DNA of 50,810 bases from JANXXV01 sp038230275 (GTDB lineage: Bacteria; Acidobacteriota; Terriglobia; Bryobacterales; Bryobacteraceae): positions 1 through 50,810 of the forward strand of contig JBBRNO010000032.1 of assembly GCA_038230275.1 (NCBI GenBank). The letters are read 5' to 3'. Made by a program: the position numbers and the translations under genes. Of the stretch, positions 16,902-23,681 are shown one piece after another (the first letter of the stretch is position 1; every line of letters begins with the position of its first letter). Below the pieces are notes generated by a model, which saw only the letters and a program-made list of their open reading frames with translations, was not told the DNA's origin and did not search any database.

Positions 16902-18350
16902 ATGACGCCAATCATTGCAGAACGCACTCCTTCGCTTCGCTGGGCACTGGCCAGCCTCTCCCTATCCATGCTGATGCCTTCGCTCGATACCAGCATCGCC
17001 AATGCCGGCTTGCCCGCGTTGGCACAAGCGTTCAACGCCTCCTTCCAGGCAGTCCAGTGGATCGTCCTCGCGTATCTCCTGGCCATCACCTCCCTGATCG
17101 TCAGCGCCGGCCGGTTCGGGGACACCTTCGGCCGCCGCCGTTTGCTACTCGCTGGAATCTTCCTGTTCACAGTCGCCTCACTGTTCTGCGGGGCCGCTCC
17201 CACGCTGTGGGTTTTAGTTGCCGCCCGCGCGGCGCAGGGCTTTGGAGCCGCCGTCATGTTGGCCCTCACCATCGCGTGTGTCACTGAGACGGTTCCGAAA
17301 GAAAAGACCGGCAGCACCATGGGATTGCTGGGAACGATGTCCGCGATTGGCACCACGCTGGGCCCATCGCTTGGCGGCCTTCTGATCGCCGGTTTCGGTT
17401 GGCGCGCGATTTTCCTCGTCAACGTTCCACTGGGTATCCTGAACTTTCTTCTCGCACTTCGTTATCTGCCCCCTGATCGCCAGAAGTCCAACGCGCGCCT
17501 GGCCAGCTTCGACAATAGGGGCACCGTGGTGCTTGCTATTACGCTCGCAGCGTATGCCCTTGCCATGACACTCGGGCGCGGCAGTTTCGGTGCGATCAAC
17601 GTCGCTCTGCTGTTGGCCGCCGTTGCCGGTGTCGCCGTTTTCGTGCGAACCGAGGCCAGCGCCGCATCGCCTTTGATCCGATTGACGATGTTCCGCAGTC
17701 CACTGCTCAGTGCGAGCCTCGCCATGAGCACACTCGTCTCCACGGTGATGATGTCCACCCTGGTGGTCGGCCCGTTCTATCTTTCCCGTGCGATCGGCCT
17801 CGAAGCCACTCTGGTTGGCCTCATCTTATCGATCGGCCCACTTGTCGCCGCGCTGACGGGCGTTCCGGCCGGACGCATGGTAGACCGTTTCGGCGCGCAA
17901 CGGATGACCATAGTTGGGCTCATTGGAATAGCGGCCGGTTGCTTCGTTCTCTCGTTCATCCGGGAGACCTCCGGTATCGCTGGATACCTCGCCCCCATCG
18001 TCTGCATCACCGCCAGCTATGCCTTGTTCCAGGCGGCCAACAACACCGCGGTCATGACGGACATCCACCCTGACCAGCGCGGCGTCGTTTCCGGGATGCT
18101 CAGCCTATCCCGCAATCTCGGGCTCATCACCGGAGTGTCTGTGATGGGCGCAGTATTCGCGATCGCATCGCCAACCATCAACATTACAATGGCGCGCCCC
18201 GATGCCATTGCCGTCGGGATGCGTACCACGTTCGCAGTGGCTGAGATGCTCATCGTCGCCGCACTCGCAATCGCGATTGGCGCTTACCGCAGCACAGTGC
18301 TCAATCGGGCAATTGCTCCGCAAGCAGTGTTCCTGGTTAGGGAATCTTGA
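16902..18350 (+). CDS. MFS efflux transporter, DHA2 (EmrB/QacA-like) family
   Basis: 14-helix proton-driven drug exporter in the inner membrane, 482 residues. Diagnostic points: LSMLMPSLDTSIANAGLPALA in TM1 (the D-x-T-I-x-N-x-A-L-P DHA2 motif), AGRFGDTFGRRRLLLAG in the TM2-3 loop (motif A), and the antiporter motif C-like GTTLGPSLGG in TM5. Start ATG 16902 with GGGGATAG upstream. It is probably controlled by the divergent LysR. There is no adjacent membrane-fusion (EmrA) or TolC gene, so it likely works alone. Its 3' end overlaps the convergent TPR gene by 14 nt. Confidence 0.9.
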   Translation: MTPIIAERTPSLRWALASLSLSMLMPSLDTSIANAGLPALAQAFNASFQAVQWIVLAYLLAITSLIVSAGRFGDTFGRRRLLLAGIFLFTVASLFCGAAPTLWVLVAARAAQGFGAAVMLALTIACVTETVPKEKTGSTMGLLGTMSAIGTTLGPSLGGLLIAGFGWRAIFLVNVPLGILNFLLALRYLPPDRQKSNARLASFDNRGTVVLAITLAAYALAMTLGRGSFGAINVALLLAAVAGVAVFVRTEASAASPLIRLTMFRSPLLSASLAMSTLVSTVMMSTLVVGPFYLSRAIGLEATLVGLILSIGPLVAALTGVPAGRMVDRFGAQRMTIVGLIGIAAGCFVLSFIRETSGIAGYLAPIVCITASYALFQAANNTAVMTDIHPDQRGVVSGMLSLSRNLGLITGVSVMGAVFAIASPTINITMARPDAIAVGMRTTFAVAEMLIVAALAIAIGAYRSTVLNRAIAPQAVFLVRES

Positions 18351-19461
18351 ATTCTGTCTTGATGACCTTCACGTTCTTTAGCGCTTGCGCCTGAAACGGA
18401 CTGTTGATGGCGCCGCACTGCTGGCTGAACTTGATCGCGTCATTGATCTGCGTTTTGTTCTTCGAAATTTGCCCCATCTTATAGTTCACCAGTCCCAGAT
18501 GGAACAGCGCCCCGGCCATCAGTTGCTGATTGTCCTTGATCGACGGCAGTGCGGCCCGCAACGACTTGTCGGCGGGGGCAAACTTGTTCTGCGAGCTTAG
18601 TGTGACGCCTGCCATCCAATTGCCCAGGCCTATGATTGAGGTCTTTTTCTTTTCCCAGTCGGCGTCGGCATAGCCCTCCGGCTTCGCCTGCGAGCTGATC
18701 AATTCCACCGCCTTGTTCGCATAGGTCAGGGCTTGGTCGAATTGCTGCTTCTGCATCGCGGAATCGGCCATTGCCAGCAACATGTCCGGGTTAAATTGGC
18801 CGCGGGCATAGGCGCGCTCTCCGAACCCAATGGCTTTAGGCAGCGCATTCGCTTGCCGCGCTGAAACGGCATACTTCTCCATCAGCATCGTGATGTACTG
18901 GCTGTTCGGATTTCGTTTCTCCAAGTTGTCGGACAGCATCATCACTTTTTGCGGATCGGGCGATTGCAAGGCAGCCAGATACAATGCGTACTCGGTATAA
19001 GTGTCCACCTGCTTTGCATAGTCCGACTCTTCGCGTTCGCTCTTGGGATTGCTCGCCGCCTTCTTGGCTAACTGCGATGTCTGGGCCGACCACTTGATGA
19101 TGGCATCGGCATCCTTCTTCCCTTCCGCTGCCTTCAGATTGTTGTAGGAGGCATCGATATCGCCGGCGTCCAGAGCGATCAGTTTTTCGCCGGTCTCAAT
19201 CGTTTTGTCGAAGTTCCCCGCCTTCAAATAGGCTGGCTGCATCTGCGACAGGACCCAGGCAGTGGCTTCCGGGTTATCGGAGTATTGGGCAATGTACTGT
19301 TCCAGCAACGTCAGTCTTTTGGCAGGATCGTTTTCCTGCATGGATTGCTGGATGAGCTTACCGTCGGGTGATTCCGCATTCACCGCGGCTAGTTTGTGGC
19401 GTTGGGCCAGCGCGCTACCCGCGAGCAAGCCGATGGTTAGAGTAATGTAGAGAATCTTCAT
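18337..19461 (-). CDS. Exported TPR-like protein of unknown function
   Basis: 374 residues with a signal peptide ending at ALAQ. The mature part is all-helical with degenerate tetratricopeptide repeats; AYLKAGNFDKTIETGEKLIA and QFDQALTYANKAVELI are the clearest. GAGGA lies just before the ATG at 19461. Likely a periplasmic scaffold. It is last in a minus-strand run after the oligogalacturonate-lyase-like gene, separated from it by three 20-bp tandem repeats. Confidence 0.75.
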   Translation of the reverse strand: MKILYITLTIGLLAGSALAQRHKLAAVNAESPDGKLIQQSMQENDPAKRLTLLEQYIAQYSDNPEATAWVLSQMQPAYLKAGNFDKTIETGEKLIALDAGDIDASYNNLKAAEGKKDADAIIKWSAQTSQLAKKAASNPKSEREESDYAKQVDTYTEYALYLAALQSPDPQKVMMLSDNLEKRNPNSQYITMLMEKYAVSARQANALPKAIGFGERAYARGQFNPDMLLAMADSAMQKQQFDQALTYANKAVELISSQAKPEGYADADWEKKKTSIIGLGNWMAGVTLSSQNKFAPADKSLRAALPSIKDNQQLMAGALFHLGLVNYKMGQISKNKTQINDAIKFSQQCGAINSPFQAQALKNVKVIKTEFKIP

Positions 19462-19470
19462 AGTTCCTCA

Positions 19471-19530
19471 CTTCAATCAAAGCTCCACCACGTCAATCAG
19501 AGCTCCACTACGTCAATCAGAGCTCCACTA
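19471..19530. repeat. Three 20-bp tandem repeats copying the 3' end of the adjacent gene
   Basis: Units 19491-19510 and 19511-19530 are identical. 19471-19490 matches at 17 of 20. On the minus strand each unit contains GTAGTGGAGCTCTGA or a close variant, i.e. the final V-E-L-stop codons of the 19517-20623 gene. The array therefore duplicates that gene's end twice into the spacer before the TPR gene. Confidence 0.9.
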
Positions 19531-20623
19531 CGTACACCTGCGTTGTGCCTGTTCGATCACTGGCGAAGGCGACCTTTGTCTCGTCTGCCGAATACGACGG
19601 ATGGGGATGGGTCCACTGTGGGCCGTATACCGTGTCCGCTGCATTTTCCATCCAGCTTAGCGCTTCGCTCTGCGCTTTGCTGCGGGCTGCCGCAAAGTCT
19701 TCCGCCAAAGCATAGCGCGATGTCTTCCATTGGGTGCCCTGGTTTGACGACTCCGAAAGACAGATGTGGCTTTTCTCGCCGGTGGCGGTATCAATCAGGT
19801 AGAGCCCGCGATCCGGATGATTGGTGTCGCAGAGGATAGTGGCGCCAGTTCGATTGGGAGCAATGTGCCAGGCATTGAAATTCGCAATGGACGTGATCTG
19901 GCGAGTCTCCCAATTCATGCGGCGCAGAGCGTGTGGCCATACCGTGAAGACGATGTCGCCGGTTCGGCCCAGAAACGTCTCGTGCACGATGAACTCGTCA
20001 TTGGAATGTTCATAGAGGCATTCCATCTGTGATCCATCGCGCCGCACGCGATGCATTCGCGGTGCGGGATCGCCGGCGAAAAGGATCCAGTTGGGGTCCT
20101 TCGGGTGGAACTGCGGGTGGATGACGGTTCTTGGAAACGGGATTAGCTTCCATTGCGTTCCGTCGGCTCGGCCTACCACTAAACCTGCCTGTGCTCCCTG
20201 CTTCGCGGCTGCGGTGATCCAGGTGCCATTGGCGCTCAGCGAACACTCGCCCAACTGAGCGTCGGGAAATTCGACGACAAGACGTTCGCGTAGCGTCACC
20301 ACATCCAACATCCAGATGCCGCCCCCGCGCACGAAGAATAGGTCGCGGCCCAGGCCTTGAATCGCCGGGGAGAAAGGATGGATGGGCGCGCCTTCGGTGA
20401 GCTGTCTGATCTCCCCGCCCGGAAATTGCGCTTGGAACAATTGCGCACCGCCGGTGCGATAAGACGTGAAGATCATCGACCGGCCATTTGGCAGGAACGA
20501 GCTTTGCAGGAAATAGGTGGGATGGTTGATCGACGGGTGGTTGGTGATCTGGTGGATCACCGCTCCAGTCACGGCATCCCGGTAGGTCGAGCTTTCGGAG
20601 GGGGAGACTTGTCCTTTACTCAC
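19517..20623 (-). CDS. Oligogalacturonate-lyase-like beta-propeller protein
   Basis: 368 residues, seven-bladed propeller of the oligogalacturonate lyase (PL22)/TolB-like type. Evidence: ITNHPSINHPTYFLQSSF at ~26-43, blade motifs such as FTSYRTGG and FASDRTGTTQVYVVEL at the end, HETFLGRTGDIVF in the middle, and QWTHPHPSYS near the C-terminus, which fits the Gln/His Mn2+-binding cluster of PL22. No signal peptide, as expected for the cytoplasmic enzyme that splits unsaturated pectin oligomers. GTG start 20623 lies 3 nt after the MetE-like stop. No other pectin genes are present, so the substrate remains open. Confidence 0.7.
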   Translation of the reverse strand: MSKGQVSPSESSTYRDAVTGAVIHQITNHPSINHPTYFLQSSFLPNGRSMIFTSYRTGGAQLFQAQFPGGEIRQLTEGAPIHPFSPAIQGLGRDLFFVRGGGIWMLDVVTLRERLVVEFPDAQLGECSLSANGTWITAAAKQGAQAGLVVGRADGTQWKLIPFPRTVIHPQFHPKDPNWILFAGDPAPRMHRVRRDGSQMECLYEHSNDEFIVHETFLGRTGDIVFTVWPHALRRMNWETRQITSIANFNAWHIAPNRTGATILCDTNHPDRGLYLIDTATGEKSHICLSESSNQGTQWKTSRYALAEDFAAARSKAQSEALSWMENAADTVYGPQWTHPHPSYSADETKVAFASDRTGTTQVYVVEL

Positions 20624-20626
20624 GCG

Positions 20627-21634
20627 CTAGATTCCCAGGTACTTGTCGCGGCCTGCTACCAGAGCTTCCATCTTCCGGTCCGCTACTGATCGTTTTAGCA
20701 TCCAGAACCCACAGTCGGGATGGACCCAACCCAGCCGTCCGGGGCCTAGTTTCTTCTCGATGAACGCTATGCTTTGCGCGATCTCGTCCGGCGTTTCCAC
20801 GTGGTTTACCTTCACGTCGATCACGCCTACGCCCATTTTGATGCGCGGATCTACTTCGCGTAATGCGTCCAGATCTTCCACCGGGCGATGGGCCAGTTCC
20901 AGCACCAGATGATCTACATGGAGGCTGTTGAGAAAATCGATCAGGGATTGCCAGTGGCCTTTCTGTATGGTTTGCCCGCCATAGTTTCCAAAACAAAGAT
21001 GAACCGCACGCTGCGTCTTGATACGGTCCAGCACGATGTTCATCGCCTTTGCGGCCAGCGGTGCGTCGGCCGGGTTGCCTGGGATATTCGCCTCGTCCAC
21101 TTGCATGCAGGCGCAGGGTAAACCTTCTACCTGGTCGGCCAGAACCTCGGCAATCGCCATGGTAAGCGCTTCGAAGTCTCCGTAATGATTGTCCAGAAGG
21201 GTCCTGGAGAGCATGTAGGGGCTGGTCACGGTGAACTTGAATTCCCCGCCCGCCACGGTTGCCGCCGTCTCGCAATCGGCAAACAGGTTGAGTCCGCCTT
21301 CCCCGATGGGCCCGGTCACCACGCCGGCTGGTTTGCGGCGGAAGCCCATCGTCTCTTTCTTCTGGAACGCTTCGTAGTCGCTGCGGCCCAATGTCGTGCG
21401 AATCCCCGCCATCGGCGCGATAAAGTAGTCGATCATGCCGTTGGTATCGGGATGATTCACGTCGAAGCGGTAGAGTTCGCCGTCGGTTGGAAGGTCGATT
21501 CCGGCTTGCCGTTGAATGTCGAAGATCACTCGCGTTGCATCGACGCGGGCCTGGTCGCTGGGAAGCGCGGACAGCCAGTCGGGGGTCGGATATGAGCCAA
21601 CCGTAGTGGTTAGGATTGCGGGTTTATGCGCCAT
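20627..21634 (-). CDS. MetE-like cobalamin-independent methyltransferase
   Basis: 335-residue TIM-barrel protein of the methionine synthase II (C-terminal MetE) superfamily. Seen: TTTVGSYPTPDWL at the start, FDIQRQAGIDLPTDGEL near 40-54, GPIGEGGL, QVDEANIPGNP near 180, HLCFGNYGG near 215 (zinc His and Cys) and WVHPDCGFWML near 310 (zinc Cys). It lacks the N-terminal half of full-length MetE (~750 aa), so it is probably a stand-alone corrinoid- or methylthio-acting enzyme rather than a folate-dependent MetE. In tight series with PAP2 upstream and the propeller gene downstream. Confidence 0.85.
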   Translation of the reverse strand: MAHKPAILTTTVGSYPTPDWLSALPSDQARVDATRVIFDIQRQAGIDLPTDGELYRFDVNHPDTNGMIDYFIAPMAGIRTTLGRSDYEAFQKKETMGFRRKPAGVVTGPIGEGGLNLFADCETAATVAGGEFKFTVTSPYMLSRTLLDNHYGDFEALTMAIAEVLADQVEGLPCACMQVDEANIPGNPADAPLAAKAMNIVLDRIKTQRAVHLCFGNYGGQTIQKGHWQSLIDFLNSLHVDHLVLELAHRPVEDLDALREVDPRIKMGVGVIDVKVNHVETPDEIAQSIAFIEKKLGPGRLGWVHPDCGFWMLKRSVADRKMEALVAGRDKYLGI

Positions 21635-21637
21635 GTT

Positions 21638-22504
21638 TCAAAGTTTGTAGCGGGTATGAAAGGGCATGATAGCAGAGCGCGCCCACACCCACACCGCCAG
21701 TGCGATTCCGATTCCGGCTACGGCGTCGATGGCGTAGTGGTAACGGCCGTAAACGGTAGACACGGCCACCAGCGAAGCGTAGACCACCAGTCCGTGACCA
21801 ATGGCTTTTCTTTCCGGAAGGGCCAGTAGCATTCCGAAGGCGGCCGAGAATGCCGACGAAACGTGGGCGCTGGGAAAGACGCTGCTATGAATCCCGTAAT
21901 TCCCCACCACCAACAGATTCGAACGGCGGAACCAGCCGATGATGTTGGGCATGTCCGCGCCGGGGTAGACGGTGCGCGGGGGCTCCGACGGAAAGTAGGG
22001 GAAACAGGCGTAAGCTCCCAGGGTACCCAGCAAGTAGAGCAATAGGAACCGCTGTGCGCGTTTCGGCTTGCCGATGGCGTAGAGAATCGCCATGGAAAAC
22101 GGGCCCACCGCGTAGACCACGAAATAGCAGAATTCCAGCACGTAGGGGATCAGTACGCCTGCGGATTCGATGAGGCGCTGGGCGCCGAAACCGTGGAGGA
22201 GCCAGCGGTCCCAGACAATCCAGACAGCTTCCAGGTGATGGTCGTGCGGAATTGGGGAGAAGAGGTCCATTTCCCGGTAAGCGACGATAGTGGCGGCCAG
22301 CGCGATCCAGTCGCGCAGGACGGTGACGATATGGCTCCCGGTGCGCTCTTCCAAGGTTGCCAGAGTAGTGAAGACGGCGGCGATGGCCAGGGCGATCAGG
22401 TAGGCTGGTTGGACATTGATGGGGAAAAAGGAAGCGGCGACGGCGACGTAGGTGAAGTAGACGATTAATACCCACTCGACTGGCCGGAGGAAACGGAGGG
22501 ACAC
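21638..22504 (-). CDS. PAP2-superfamily membrane phosphatase (inositolphosphotransferase-like)
   Basis: 288-residue multi-pass protein. The PAP2 catalytic core is in the last third: FPSAHVSSAF (motif C2, His) near 215-224 and STVYGRYHYAIDAVAG (motif C3, Arg/His/Asp) near 255-270. The classical KxxxxxxRP motif C1 is not evident, as in Aur1/Ipt1-type members. It could dephosphorylate lipid phosphates or transfer a headgroup. GTG start at 22504; the stop overlaps nothing but lies 3 nt before the MetE-like ATG, so the genes form one unit. Confidence 0.8.
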   Translation of the reverse strand: MSLRFLRPVEWVLIVYFTYVAVAASFFPINVQPAYLIALAIAAVFTTLATLEERTGSHIVTVLRDWIALAATIVAYREMDLFSPIPHDHHLEAVWIVWDRWLLHGFGAQRLIESAGVLIPYVLEFCYFVVYAVGPFSMAILYAIGKPKRAQRFLLLYLLGTLGAYACFPYFPSEPPRTVYPGADMPNIIGWFRRSNLLVVGNYGIHSSVFPSAHVSSAFSAAFGMLLALPERKAIGHGLVVYASLVAVSTVYGRYHYAIDAVAGIGIALAVWVWARSAIMPFHTRYKL

Positions 22505-22569
22505 TGGGCCATCGTACTATTTAGACGTCCTATTTGTCCCGTTGGCTTTGTTCGTGCAAAGGCGGCGGT

Positions 22570-22830
22570 GTGAGCGGAAGTGATTGGTCTCTATGGCTCG
22601 TATTTGATCTCCGAAGCGGAAACGTAAAAGGCCGGAGTCCGGATGCTCTTGCGTTTGCCAACGTGTACCTGCACGAAGGGTCTTGCGTAACATTGTTGAT
22701 GGACCGATTGAAAGAATCGGTGGAACGGAATCCTGAGACAACGGGGTGGCTGTTGGGACAGGTGCCCTTGCATGAGATTGGCAATGTGCTGCAACGAATC
22801 GAGGGTCGCTGCGAAACCGGGTTGAGGTAA
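22570..22830 (+). CDS. Possible small protein, unknown
   Basis: A plus-strand frame of 86 residues from GTG 22570 (in-frame TTG at 22534) reads SGSDWSLWLVFDLRSGNVKG and ends with LKESVERNPETTGWLLGQ and VPLHEIGNVLQRIEGR, which looks protein-like and has coding-like third positions. No family was recognised and the minus strand is also open here, so this is weak. It lies at the left edge of the defence island. Confidence 0.3.
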   Translation: MSGSDWSLWLVFDLRSGNVKGRSPDALAFANVYLHEGSCVTLLMDRLKESVERNPETTGWLLGQVPLHEIGNVLQRIEGRCETGLR

Positions 22831-23084
22831 GAGCGGTGGTCCGAGCGGGAAATCCACGAAATGCGGACGAAGAGGCTGCGTTTCACAGGCTATGATGCGG
22901 AGTTTATACAGGAGCCATTTCAGGTGTTCCTGTCGCAGAGGATCGGGGAAGGGGCCGGAAGCCGGCGACGTTGAGCGGGAGCTGCTTACGAGCCAAGTCT
23001 GTCGCGCGACGAAGGCGGCATGCGACGCGTTCCATATCGCGTTCGCGTTTCCGTGCTGTCCCGGCGCTGCGGAGATGCATCCTA
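22831..23084. other. No convincing gene
   Basis: Short overlapping frames on both strands with no family signature and no ribosome sites in sensible places. The adjacent MITE-like element suggests accessory, degraded DNA. Confidence 0.5.
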
Positions 23085-23235
23085 AGTGTAGTGTCCGCGA
23101 ATTGGGTGGACACCACCGGAAACCGCTCCTTTACAGTCGCGGCTCGGAAACTACTGTTGCCGCAACGAGTTCGAGACCGAGCCGCGCGCGTGAGCAAGCC
23201 GTTTCTTGTGTCCAGTTATTTGTCGGACAGTACAC
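23085..23235. mobile_element. MITE-like palindromic element flanked by TA
   Basis: The left end AGTGTAGTGTCCG... and the right end, read on the minus strand as AGTGTACTGTCCG..., match at 22 of the first 29 positions. Further in, AAACCGCTCC...GCGGCTCGG (23120-23147) faces CCGAGCCGCG...AAGCCGTTT (23177-23204), matching at about 20 of 28. The whole 151 bp is one imperfect palindrome without a gene. TA occurs directly on both sides (23083-23084 and 23236-23237), as expected for IS630/Tc1-type target duplication. Confidence 0.6.
23122..23150 (+). repeat. Dispersed repeat copy 1 (ACCGCTCC..GCGGCTCGGAAA)
   Basis: Same 29-nt sequence family as 30074-30102 and 48145-48173, with two differences from copy 2. 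Here it forms the left inner arm of the palindromic element, and a diverged inverted partner is at 23177-23203. Confidence 0.8.
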
Positions 23236-23236
23236 T

Positions 23237-23681
23237 AGCCTGGCAGGCTTGTCGAGACGATGAATGGCAGCAACGGAACTTGCTTCTGGCGTTGGTTTGA
23301 AGGGTCGTTAGACCGGAAACCATTTCGGGCTGAACCAGCAGAACCTTCGATTTCACGCTGCGTGGGCTCGACGTATTCTCTGTACCGTCAGTGTATGCTT
23401 GGCCGTTCCGGTGGCACTGAGCGTGCTTCGGTACCTCATGGGTGAAGTCTTGAGAAAGCCCATCGTCGAACTTCGAGATGTCACTGCAGACGCTGGACCC
23501 GGGGGTGAGCGAGATGGAAGCATGAACTGGCATGGGTCTGTTTCTGGAGAGAGTCGCGGCTCAGCGGTCGCGTATCCCTACTCTGAGGATTAGATCGTTT
23601 GGCCAATGGTCGCCACTTCGGTGGTTTCCCTGGTGGATATTTCGCCGACTCACGATACAATGATCGATCAGAGCCTCTGGA
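23237..23681. other. Upstream region of the STAND gene; no gene seen
   Basis: About 445 nt with only short frames lacking family signatures. It must carry the promoter of the STAND gene. No clear -35/-10 pair was identified. Confidence 0.4.

Noticed and set aside
19471..19530. Tandem repeats considered as a CRISPR array
   Set aside because: The units are directly adjacent with no spacers and copy a gene end; no cas genes are present.
22530..22886. Minus-strand frames opposite the small ORF at 22570
   Set aside because: Open but without a family, and the plus-strand frame has better coding character; neither is strong.
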